A stretch of DNA of 64,000 nucleotides from Haematococcus lacustris (Eukaryota; Chlorophyta; Chlorophyceae; Chlamydomonadales; Haematococcaceae). Location of the stretch: the NCBI GenBank assembly GCA_030144725.1, contig JASKMD010000003.1, positions 11,597,576-11,661,575 of the forward strand, in the 5' to 3' direction. Below, one piece after another: positions 27,015-39,700 of this stretch. The translations under genes were made by a program, and so were the position numbers. Positions within the stretch are counted from its first letter, which is position 1. Every line of letters starts with the position of its first letter. The notes below the pieces were generated by a model. It was not told the origin of the DNA. It ran no database searches and worked only from the letters and a program-made list of their open reading frames with translations.

Positions 27015-27514
27015 NNNNNNNNNNNNNNNNNNNNNNNNNNNNNNNNNNNNNNNNNNNNNNNNNNNNNNNNNNNNNNNNNNNNNNNNNNNNNNNNNNNNNN
27101 NNNNNNNNNNNNNNNNNNNNNNNNNNNNNNNNNNNNNNNNNNNNNNNNNNNNNNNNNNNNNNNNNNNNNNNNNNNNNNNNNNNNNNNNNNNNNNNNNNNN
27201 NNNNNNNNNNNNNNNNNNNNNNNNNNNNNNNNNNNNNNNNNNNNNNNNNNNNNNNNNNNNNNNNNNNNNNNNNNNNNNNNNNNNNNNNNNNNNNNNNNNN
27301 NNNNNNNNNNNNNNNNNNNNNNNNNNNNNNNNNNNNNNNNNNNNNNNNNNNNNNNNNNNNNNNNNNNNNNNNNNNNNNNNNNNNNNNNNNNNNNNNNNNN
27401 NNNNNNNNNNNNNNNNNNNNNNNNNNNNNNNNNNNNNNNNNNNNNNNNNNNNNNNNNNNNNNNNNNNNNNNNNNNNNNNNNNNNNNNNNNNNNNNNNNNN
27501 NNNNNNNNNNNNNN
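27015..27514. other. Assembly gap (500 N)
   Basis: Exactly 500 N, so probably a gap of arbitrary size. It removes the first P-loop residues and 5' end of the UMP-CMP-kinase gene, and probably the signal peptide and first exons of the cyclase gene on the other strand. Confidence 0.97.
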
Positions 27515-27732
27515 GCTGCTGACATGACATTGGAGCACAGTCTGCTACAGCCATCATCTTTTCCTGACACTGCCCCTGCTCATATCAATGTCGTCGCCTC
27601 ATGGTTGTTAGTGTAATGTCTGAGCTGTCATGACCTAGGCTGCATTGTGTCCGCTTCCTACACTATGGCCACTTGCATGCCACCTGACCTGCTGTGTGGT
27701 GCTCACACGCACTGCCTGTGCAGCTTCTTCAG

Positions 27733-30700
27733 GTCACCAGGCGCTGCGTATGCTGGCCATACCGTGGCCCTGCCTCTCATTGCCAAGGTGTGGTGCTATG
27801 TGGAAGACTATGACTATGTCCCTGCTGTCCCCCTTGGTAATAAATACACACCTTGCTGGATCTAAGTGATGCTGTTACAACTGCCGACTGCAATGAAGGC
27901 TCAAGGTTGAGGGCCAAGGTGCTGTTACAACTGCTTAGCACTAAGCTTGAGGACAGAAGTCGAGAAGACGCTGCCTGCCGCACCCCTCCTGCCAAGCGCA
28001 TCTTGGCAGGGCCCATGCTGCACATCACTGCAAAGGCATGCAAGCATGCAAGCCCTCTCACTCCCCTCACAGGTGCCATCCTTGTTCTACCGCAAGGATG
28101 CCTTGGCGGCAGTAGACATGCCACCACCCAATACCTGGGATGAGCTGGTGCTGCTCTTGCATAAGCTCAATGGCTCTGACTTCAGCGCTGGTGAGTCCTT
28201 TACAAGGGGTTGGGAGCGGGGGGACTGCTACGGCAACACTGCCTGCAGGTACCATTGCTTTCTGTGCCCAGGAATCTGTTTTGCTGTGCCAGAAGTGCAT
28301 ACATTAAAGTAGAATGCATGCCTGCAAAGCAGCATGCACACAAGCAGGGCCTGTGCATACACAGCAGCATGGCCTGTTGCCCTTATGACTGTAGGAGCAA
28401 AGGCTCAGTGCCATGAGGGGGTTAGGTACAGCAGGAGCAGCTGCAGCAGCACCGCCAGTGGCTACCATCACCTGTTGTGCCCAGGCCAGTGTTTTGCCGC
28501 GCCAATGACCGCTAGTGGGATGCATGCATGCAAGGGAGCATTGCCTGCAGGGCTCACGACAGCAGATGCCAAGGCTGCAATGGTGGCTGCGCAGGCGGTC
28601 GTCACAACTCAGCCCTGTGTTTGGGAGCTGCAAGGTGCACCCAGGCCGTGCAGCTGCTGTCCCAGCTCTTGGCATCCATGAGCCAGGCCCAGGTCAGTAG
28701 CACTGGCGCCGCTCTCACCTCAATGTCTTCAGGGTTACGACATGTCACAAAACCTGTTACACCTCCCTCATCAGCTCAGCAGCAACAGGCACCAGAGCAG
28801 AGGCAGAAGCAGGTCTCCTCACTTGAGTGATGTTTTGTCTGTGCCCAGATCAGTAGCACTCAATCCAGCATGGGGTAGGAGCCTCGGGGCTTTCAGGGGT
28901 TGCTCCTTGGTAGTGGGAGCACTGGCCACTTCAGCTGGCTTGCAACACCAGGCTGTGTCAGGGTGGCCCCCAGGGTGACCTCCAGGCTGTGTGTCAGCTC
29001 CCTTGGTAATTAATACATACCTTAGTGTGTTCGACTGCAATGAAGGCTTGAGGGCCAAGGTGCTGTGTGTCAGCTAGGCTAGAGTTGCAAAGACCAGGTT
29101 GCACTGCTTGTAAGCTCACATCTCCGTCATGAAGCTGCACCTGCCAGCACGTCACGCTGGATGGGGTCAGGGAGCCCTGGGTGGCACAGGAGATGCAGAG
29201 ATGATGCCGTGGCTGCAGCTCTCAGCTGCCTGGCTGTCAAACTGCAACTGTGGGACACCACACACACACGCGCACATAGGGTGCCATGCGTCACTGGCCC
29301 CATCAACTGTCACTGGGAACCACTAGACATCATCGGTACCAGCAGCAACAGCAGGTGTACTTTGATATGCCTCCTGATTCGCCACTGCAATCACAACCAA
29401 ATGTGGGAACCATCCATCAAAATCGTCAGAGCCACTATCATTGTCATCATCAGCATCATCATCCACATCATCAACGTCATCATTACATGGCATTTTGGGT
29501 TATGCTCCATTTTGGGTTATGCATTCTGGGTTATGCTCCATGTTGGATTATGCTGCATTGTGGGCCATGCGCCAGAGTGGCTGCCCATGCTGTCCTGTAT
29601 GCCTGCAGGGCACCGTGTCAGGGTGGCTACTGCACCCCAACACTATGCAGCCCCTCACCTCAAACCAGGTGTGCGTACGACGTGTCGCCAGGCCTGACCA
29701 TTGGGAATGTTGCGGCAGGGGTCACTACTCACAGCATGTGAACATGTCAACAACACAGGGGCAGTCATATCACAACTCCATGCAGCCTTGGTTGCCCAGT
29801 CTGGACGCAGCTCCATGCAGCCCTGCTCCCACAACACTGGCCATGCACTACACGTGATGCTGCATTGGTGATGGTGGGCGTGATGGTTTGAGTATGGAGA
29901 TGGTGGTAGTGGTGGTGGTCCTGCACATGGATGATGCATGATAGCAATCATGCATGATGCACCCAGCGCTTGGCACATGTCAAGCAGCTGCACCATGCCA
30001 TGCTGTTCAAGGCCATGAGCATGCCATGAGCATGCCATAGGCCATGAGCATGCCATGCAATGGGAACTCCACACAGAAAAAACACTGTTTTGTAGTGGTC
30101 CACAATTAGTGTGTTCGACTGCAATGAAGGCTCAAGGTTGAGGGCCAAGGTGCTATTCAAGCCTCTCCGACCTGTCAGCCTCGCTAATGGCAAAGAAAAG
30201 CATGAGGCAGTGTGTTGTGGGCGTACAGCATCTGACCTGCATGCCGCCACTCAAACTTTGACAGAAGGACGTTGACCTGTGGGGTTGGTGGGTCCAGCCA
30301 TGGGCTTAAGCTGTTGTGTGAAAGTTATAGCGACAAGTGCAGCAAGTCATGGTGTTGTGTACATGCAGAGCTGGTTGTGTTGCCCCTGCTGTGCGGACAA
30401 GCTGTCATCAGCAGGACAGGCAATGCAGAGGAGGCTGTGTGGCCTTGCCCTGCAGGCCTTCTTGGAGGCCCTCACCACATATGCCACGCTGATGTCGTAC
30501 ACGAGACCTGGGGAGGCTGGTGGTGTGGACTGCTCTGATGCTGCACCTGCCTTCCTCAGTGGCGCATGTGAGTCAATGGCCCCTTGCGAGCAGCCTAGTT
30601 GACATGCACTGTGTCAACCTGCTGGCACTATACCGCTTGGCTAGGCCTGGTGCTGTGCCTCATTGGCTAGGCCTGGTGCTGTGGCTGCTGGGCAGCTGCA

Positions 30701-33700
30701 CTGTGCTAGACCACTTGCCCCAATGACTCTGCTGCATTGGTGCTGTGCTGTGTGCTGCATTGCTGCAACCCTGCACCACTGGGGTGTTTAGTCTGCCTTG
30801 CTGAGGCCCAGCCAGGTCCATGCAGCAGCAACAGGGACAACGCAGATGTGAAAGCTGCAAACCAACGAACCGAGTCTGCCCATGCACCATACATCATGCA
30901 CCTTGCCACACTGGGGACCGCACACGGCTCTGTGTGCGCCCTGCCGTGGCGCGTGGGAACTTACCATGTGGGACCATGTGCCTGCCATGGCTGCATGGAA
31001 TCGCAAGTCTACTGCTTCCTGTGTGCCATAGCCTGTGATGCACTTGCGGCACCTGCCCAGGTGCCATCACTGTGGGCTCTGACAGCCTGCTCCAGGCCTT
31101 GCGGCCGCAACTCAGCAACACCTCCAGCACCTTGTATGGCAAGGTTGGGTTTGCGCAGCTTCCGGGGTCTACAAGGATCCTCAACCGCACATCAGGTGAT
31201 TGGAACTCACCACACTCTCTACCACAAGCACCAGCACTACTGCCCTGTGGCGGCCCACACTGCCGACCGTACCTTTCTCACCATCAGGGAAGTGATCAGT
31301 CGACTTGCCGTTTTCACGTCTGCAATGTCCCTGTTGCTGCTGCATGGTCGTAACTGGGCCTGAGCACGGCAGATCAATGATATCACCTACCCTGCAACGC
31401 CATCAGCGCCACCAGCAGCACAACCTAGCAAGTGCTTTCCTCCTTACCTCCGCCCCCTTGCCTACTCACACTGGGCAATGACAGTGTGCTCAACCCCACC
31501 CCAAGCCTTCCCTTGGACCCTGGCCCTGTGTGCTACCCCTGCGCCCCTGCGCCCCTGTGTGCTACCCCTGCGCACCTGCTACCCCTGCTCTGGTGGCCTT
31601 GCTCTCCTTTGCCTCACTCGCCCAGCCTTGAGCCTGCTGCTGACTGACGTAGCATGCCGGCATGGGATGCAGGCAGGCTGGAGCTCTGCACACCGGCCAG
31701 CTGCCCACATGCCACCATGGAGAACAGCATGGTGGCAGGGGAACGCATGCTGGTCAACAGGGCGCCCTTCTTTGGCCAACAAGGCAGTCTGTCAGGTGGG
31801 ACCATTGTCAGGTGGAACTGCTCAACCATTACTGCCCTTCACCCCATCCCACACAGGCTGTCATGGTCCTAAACTCCTTGTTGGTAAGGGGTGCGGAGAG
31901 GAGGGGGCTTGCAAGGTTTGGCAGGCTGAGAGTGGGAGGGGCACCATTACGCACTACACAAGGGCTCCCCACCAGCACAGTAGGAGCTGGTTCACCTGCC
32001 CTCTTGAGAGCACCTTGTTCCCAGGCTTCAGCTGCAAGGGCCCCTACCTCGTAGCCATGACCTCGTGAGCTGCTGATTGTACCAGCATGCCGCCTGTGCG
32101 CAGCGTTCATTAACCCAAGGCAACCCAAGCCATACAAGCATGCGACGTATGGTCTGATACGCTTTCTCTACTTGCAATTGAAGCGCCTCGCAGTAAGTGC
32201 TTGGACCAGGCTGATCACGCACTGCTTCCAGCCTGGCTGCATTGCACATGGATGGAACATGCTAAAGAGTTGACACTCATGGAACTAGAGGAACAAAAAC
32301 TTGGAAGAGCATATGCCCTGGGTAGGTCGTGCACCTAACATCCTGCTGCACACACCTCACACCCTCATTGCACCCACATTCCATGTTGTGGCCTGCTGCT
32401 GCCACACTCAATGGCGAAGGAGGGGGCGGCGGGGTGGCTGGGCGCTCTGTCACGTTCACCTCCTCGCCTTCACAATCTACACAGCACAAGCCTACATCAA
32501 GTAACCTTGCCTATGCAGTTAAACACAACTCATTCAACATGGAACGACATGTTCGACTGTGGGTAAACCACTGGCCACCTCATAAAAACTGCTTGTGTGT
32601 TATCAGCCTGCTCAAATTGCTAAGCCCTATGAGTTGATGCGGGCCTGGCCATCAATGCCCCGCCGGTACTCTGCAGCCCGGTGCTGCCTCTGCCTGACCT
32701 TGGGCAGCCGGTCATTGACCAGCTTGTAGCGCTGCTGGTACTCCTTGCTAATGGTGGGCAGAGACTCCCGTCCACGTCCGTTGCACATCCAGGGGGCGCT
32801 GCATGCTCTCTCTGATGTGCTGGATTTCCAGGCATCCGTTAGTGTGTCGGTCAGGCCACCTGCCCCATGGGGGGGCCAGGGTTCGTGGCACTGGGCCAGG
32901 TGCAGCAGGGAGGGGCTGGGCCTCGACTGGGCGAAGGGGAGCCTGGGCAGGTGGGGCAGGGGGAGATGGGTCCTGGGCAGGGGGGTCCTGGGAAGGTGGA
33001 GAGGGGGGGTCCTGGGCAGGGAGGGCCTGGGCTGGGGGAGGGGGATTGGGGGGCACCTCATGGCACCACATCAGGCCCCGCACGTACTTAGTATGCTGAT
33101 GGCTTTTGGCTTGGCGCACCAGCCGCTGGATGACCTGGCCTGCTGGGGGGACCCAGTCTGATGATTGAGACCCTCGTGGTTCTTTATGTTTCTTGCTTAC
33201 AGTAAGACTGAGTAAAAGAAGTGATAATGGTATAAAAGTGCAGCGTACAAATGAAGGTTTTATGGATGAAGGCGAAATGACGAAGCAAAGTCTGAAAGGG
33301 ACGGCCACATTGCAGTGCTCCCCAGCAGTGTAACAGTACCTCTTGCTAGTGTTGCCGCGCACCATGGAAAATGTTGAGTGCCTGGGGAGGGTGTAGCCTA
33401 GATTCGGCGACATTGGTAATGCTCTAGCTGTTCTAACAATAGTGTCATATGAAGCATGCAGCCCTCTTGTCCCTCACTAGGGCCTCCATTTGAGCTACTA
33501 GCAGCCACTAGCAGCCACTAACTAGATCCTACTCAAACAGTGTTATTGGGCTGTGTGGAGTAAACCCAGTGCACATGGCACATGAGCCCGCCTACCACCT
33601 ACAATATTGCCTGACCCGAGGGCTATGATGTAGAGTTGGCATGACAAAACATGCACTAATTGTAAGCTGATGACAGCTTTGAGTGGGAGGGGCACACACT

Positions 33701-36700
33701 ACTGTGCCACAGCAGGCTGCTGCTGCTGCTCCTGGGCCTTGGGGGGCTTGTCTCGCAGCCGCTTGTAGCCCAGGCCAGGGTACTCCTTGCCCTTGGCTGG
33801 CAGAGCTCCCTGCTCTGGCCAGAAGCACAGCTCCAGTGGGCGCCACTTGCTCTCCCCAATGCGCTGCATGTTCAGCGCTGCATTGCAGTCCCTGTCCAGC
33901 CACCTGCCTGGCTGTGGTGCTGGATTTGCCTTGGCAGCCTTGCCCTTGCCCTTGCCCTTGGTGGGCTCAGCTGCCGGCTTGCTGCGCTTGGCTGGAGGGC
34001 GAGTGCTGGGCCCTGGCTCTGAGGCTGCTGGCTGTGAGGCTGCCTGGCCGCTGCGTGGGGCCTGTGGGGGCTTGCGGGGGGCCACTACAGGGCACCACAC
34101 CAGGCCCCGCACTGGCTGGCCACGCTGCTGGCTCCAGGCTGGGCGCACCAGGCGCTGTTCCACCTGCCCTGCTGGGGGCTTCCAGCCTGCAGGCCTGGTG
34201 GCCCTGCGCTTGTTCTGGCTGACTCAGCCCAGGCAGGCAGCTGGGGCCTGTGGGACCATATGAAGCATGCAGCCCGCCTCCATCCAACTATGCAGACTGG
34301 TTGAGGCCTACATTGTTTCCAATGTTTCTTGCCTATGTGTGTCACATCGTCCGTGGCACCCTCATTTGGTATGGCAGAAGAATGGCAAAACAGTGCAGCG
34401 TACAGATGAAGGTTGCATGATGCAAATACGATAGCTAGATGCTGGGCTTTGGGAGCTTGTGACAAGCAATACTTGGTTCTCACTGTTCATAGGATGACCT
34501 GCAGGTGTGCAACCTACCTTGGTTTGCAAGTGTGTTCTAGCTGTAACAGCAGGGGTGTGTGGTAAAGGCATGCAGCCCTCGTCCGCTCCCTAAGGGTATT
34601 GCAGGAGGCAGCCTACCAGCCACCTTCCCCGCTACTGCCGTCGCCCCTGTTGCGCTCGCTCCTGCCACCACGCCTCTGATGCCCTGTGCCAGCTGGCTGC
34701 ATCCAACCACAGTCATGGAGGTCTATGCATTGAGACGGCGCTGGGGTTTCCCGGGAGATTCATGGATTGATGATCATCCCACCATGGTCCATGCCCACGC
34801 CCAGCATGCAGGGTCTGGGGCCCTATGTTCTAATGACGTGCCATGTTAGATGTTGTAAGGCCCCTGTAAGGCTGGCAGCCTGCTCAAACTGCCAGGTGGG
34901 TAACATCAGCCTAGAGGGCGTGGACGCCCTGGACCCTCCGCTGGGGATGCTCTGGGCCTCTAGGCTGGACACCTCACCTCCCGCCTTGGCCAGCTGGCAG
35001 AGCCAGGGGTGAGTCATCTCTCAGTGTGCTGCATGGGTGTCTCGTCTGTTCACATCCAGTGTGCTGCATGTGTATCTCATGTATTCCCATCCGGCCAAAC
35101 TGCACCTCTCACAGCTGCACGTTGGCCAAGTGCACATGCGGCACAACTTTAACTGCACCTCTAGCCCCTCCCACCTCTGCTCAGCCTGCACGTCAGTCCC
35201 AAGGAATAGCAGTGTGTTTGTGAAGAACAAGCTGAACCCACCATCATGGGTGTCCAACCACCACGATAAGGTCACATGCAGGAGCCGCATGCATGCTCCC
35301 AGCTCCCTCCACCCTGCTGACCTCTCCCTCCTCTTTGAGGCCACCATGGGAGCACATCACAACCTCATCCACCTCACCGCCTTGCCCTGTCTCCTCCACC
35401 TCCTCCACTCCCACAACCTCCACCTCGCTCTTGCGCCCCCTCTCCCACTCCAGCTCCATCACCCCCTCGCTCTCTGTCCACATCCACCTCCACCACCTCC
35501 TCGCCCCTCTCCCCCTCCACCTTTATCCACCCCTCGCCCTCTGTCCACATCCACCTCCACCACCTCCTCGCCCTTCTCCTCCTCCACCTCCATCCACCCC
35601 TCGCCCTCTGTCCACATCCACCTCCACCTGACCCGTAGCTACCCTCCCTTGGATGCCTCTGACTACCTGAGGTCTGTGGGCCCTAGCCTTGGCAGCGCCA
35701 ACATTGCGCTCGACATGCGCATCTCCTCGGGGCAGCAGTTGCAGTGAGTTCAACCTTGAACCTGACCCTCATCATGACTGCACAGCCACCCACCAAACTA
35801 GCATGACCTTTCTCATGCAAGAGAATGTTGGCACAGTCCATTTTTCTAAAGCTATCCAGGGAAACCTACCAAGTAATGACAATGCCTCATGGCGGTTCAT
35901 GGCTGAAATCACACGTTACACCACCCTGTATGCAGTAATCTTACTGCTGCAATCTGAATGTTCAACACTGCAAAGATCCGCCTTGCAAGTGGGCTCGAGA
36001 CAGTCCCAGGCTCGTGCTGTGTGCTTGCAGGCAGTATCTAAGCACTGGCCTCATCCTGCTCCAGCAAGGCATGCAGCCAACAGACGTGATGGCCTTGGTG
36101 ACGGTGTTGTTTCAGTCCATGCTGAATGCAGGCAGTGGGCCTTTGGAAGTGAGTTGGAAGAGAGAGATACCCATAGCTCAAGCGGACAGCACATTCGCTT
36201 GCAGCCACTGCCGAGTGCATTGCGGCCACCACTGTGCGTCATGCAGCCACTGCTGGGCCAACCCAACCTCTCCATCATCACCCTACATGACAAGGCTGCA
36301 ACAGCATACTTGTGTATGCTATTGTGCGATGTGCCACTAGTGTGGATGCAACACATGCAAGCAGCAACTAGTCACATCACTCGTTTGCTGCAGTCACGCC
36401 ACATCTCACACTTCTGGCTCACCGACAGCCACTCTCACCATCTGTGCCCTCACTCTATCTAGGTGCAAAGGTCCATAGCTATGTGTAAGAATCTCACTTC
36501 ATCTACAGACTGCTGGTCCTTTTCTTGCTTTCATGACCAGCAAGTGGATCTAGGGCAATTCATCCTTGTTCAGCTATGCAGCAGCACTGACTGCGCCTTG
36601 GTCATGGAAAGGGGATGTGATGGAAGGTGATGTGGCACGCTGCCTGACTGTCATCACGGCTTGAAGCTGCAGGCCGGCTACCAAGGAGGCCTGGGCTATG

Positions 36701-39700
36701 CCTTGCAGCCAGCCCCCTCCCCTCCACTTGCTTCAGCGGACGCCAAAGTCTGGAAAGCTCCCGGTAGGTTTCTGTGTGTGTGAACTACAGTGTTCGTGAA
36801 CAGCACCTTGGCCCTCAACCTTGAGCCTTCATTGCAGTCGAACACACTAATTGTGGACCACTACAAAACAGTGTTTTTCTGTGTGGAGTTCCCATTGCAT
36901 GGCATGCTCATGGCCTATACATGGCCTACACATGGTCATGGTCGCCTACCACCTACAGCATTGCCTGACCCGTTAGGGCTACACCGTAGAGTTGGCATGA
37001 CAAAACATGCACTGATTGTTAGCAGATGACAACTCAACAAGGGGGGGCACCCACTACTGTGCCACAACAGCCTGCTATTGGGCTTTGGGTAGCTTGTCTC
37101 GCAGCCGCTTGTAGCCCAGGCCAGGGTACTCCTCGCCCTTGGCTGGCAGCTTTCCCTGCTCTGGCCAGAAGCACAGCTCCAGTGGGCGCCACCTGCTCTC
37201 CCCAATGCGCTGCATGTTCAGCGCTGCATTGCAGTCCCTGTCCAGCTACCTGCCTGGCTGCGGTGCTGGCTTGGCTTTGGCTGTTCGTGATCAGCATGAT
37301 GATCAGCTGCAGCTGCTATATGCAAACGCTATGTAATGATGATAATAATGTGAAGGAGATGGCTTTTATGTGTGGGGTGTAATGTTGCTTCTTGGTTCAG
37401 CTTGGGAATGCATGACTTCTCATCCAATGCCCACCTGGCTGCCTGGCTGGCTGTTGTGCTGTACAGCTTCCATTATAGTACCAGTTGTGGTTGCTGTGGT
37501 GGGCACCCTCATGCTGGCCATGCTGGCCCTGAGCCGGAACAGAGTCAGGGGCATCTTGGCCAAGGTCTTGACTAATAGCCATGGTGGCGCACCCAGGCTG
37601 GGCAGCAACGTCACTTTGCTAGGTGAGTGTACGGGAGCAGCAGGACACTTCCATTCTATATTGTCACCGCAGATAACCTCATCGTCATTTCATCAGTTCC
37701 TCTTTTTGATCGAGCCATAGTCTGTGGAATTAATGCCGCTGCATGCAACCAGGAATAGCGTGAGGTCATTGAATATGGAGCAACCTGGAATGTCATAATG
37801 TTCGTAGTTTTCCAGCCTTCTGGTATGTGGCTGGGAGCCCTGCCACTGCTGCTCAAGATCCTGGGGTGCTGCCTGTTGCCCTGCAGTGACTGACATCCAG
37901 GACTCCACAACATTGTGGTGGGTGGTACAGTAACTGCTCCTGCTGCTGCCTGGCCCCAGCCCCTGCTGCTACCTGGCCTACACTAGGTGCCATGTGCTGC
38001 CTGGCTGTGCCATACAGGGAGACGCTTACGCAGGACAACATGAATGCAGCTGTGGAGCTGCACCATGGTCTTGTCCGCAAGCTCCTGGTCCAGCACAATG
38101 GCTATGGTGGGGCCTCGCAGTTCCCAGCCAGGACACACTCTGTCCTTCACGATCCATTCATAACCCATCCTCTGTCCTTCATCAGCACCATGCGTGTCCT
38201 TGCTGCCAGCGTAGCAGCGACTTGGCAAAGTCTGATACCCCATCATTTGCAATTCATGAGTTGCTCCCACCGTCTCTGCTTCCTCTGCCTCCTCTGCCTC
38301 AACTGCCGTAACTGCCTCCTCTGCCTTAACTGCCTCCTCTGCCTCGACTGCCTCCTCTGCCTTAACTGCCTCCTCTGCCTCAACTGCCTTAACTGCCTCT
38401 TCTGCCTCAACTGCCTCCTCTGCCCAGCGGCTAGATAGTCTAGCCTGTGTAATGCTTGAATCACACATGTTGAGATGCTTCCCTACCTCCTCTGCTCCCT
38501 GTGTCTCCTCTGCTTCCTACCATCTGCCCCACAGAGACTGCCACTGAGGGTGACGCCTGTGTCCTGCTCTTGCAACAGGCAGTCAAGACATCCTCTGCTC
38601 TCACACCTGCACCATGCACCATGGCTTGACCACCTGCCCTGTTTGACTTGTTTCTGCTGTCAGCTGCTGGTGCTTGGCTGCCCTGCAGAGTCCGCCACTG
38701 AGGGTGACGCCTTCATCCTTGCCTTCCACACGCCCTCGCACGCCTTGCACTGGGCGCAGGCCTTCCAGCAGGGCCTGCTGCACCTGGCCTGGCCCGAGCA
38801 GCTGCTGCAGCTGGAGGCAGGGGCACCGGTCTGGGCAGCACCTGGGGTGAGGCAGCCTGCCATGACGACATGCAGCTGGTGCATGATTGACAACCATGCA
38901 GACTGGCAGATCACGCTTGCTTCTGACATCTGTTCTGCTGTATAGGTTAATGCAATGGATGGCCTGCACAAGCATGATAGACACACAGAGTTGCCTGATT
39001 CCGTCCACTTACATGCGTTGTGCCAGGGAGTAGCCAGTAAGTTGCCAAATTAAACAGGACAGTAACTTGCCTAATTGTGGCCACACTTTGTCTTTGCTGC
39101 GCATCGCATCGCTAGGTCGTTGCTAGGGTGGCTGTCAAGTCACTTCATATTTGCATTCTGTGTGTGGTGAGATTGTTTTGCAAAGAAGTGGAGAAGTGGA
39201 ATTAGGCAAGTATTGTGTATTGCCATGTCTGAGTAGCATGTGGGGTGGGGCTATGGGCCACCCACACTGGCATGCCCTAGCTGGTGGAAGGTGGGCATGC
39301 CCAGTATAGCTACTGATCCCAGGTCTTCACCTTGTCCACTCTCAAACCTTATAGTAGCTTCGCAGTACTGCTTGGTCAGCTCCTTATCCCAGCACAAGCG
39401 TAGGCCGCCCTTGTCACCACAATGCACCCTGCAGTCCTCCACCTCCTCCACACTGACCACTTGGCCAGTCGATGGTCTTACTCGCAGCTGTGCAATGCAG
39501 TGCTGGGGGTGCTTGCACCTCGTACACATTCTGCAGCGTAGTGTGTCCACGACCCTGTCGACACCCTCTGCTCATAGCAAGCCATACAACCTGCAAGCAC
39601 AACAGCCCACATCACTCCTGTCATACCCTGAGTGCTGTGAAGTGTCGCATGTGGGATGGAGCACGCCATACCTGATGTGCACTGGGAGCTAATAGCGACA

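Noticed and set aside
28073..36148. Sugar-binding-protein-like exons as bacterial contamination or a separate transporter gene
   Set aside because: They are split by introns with exact phase and continue in frame into a membrane helix and cyclase domains. Such fusions fit chlorophyte receptor cyclases.
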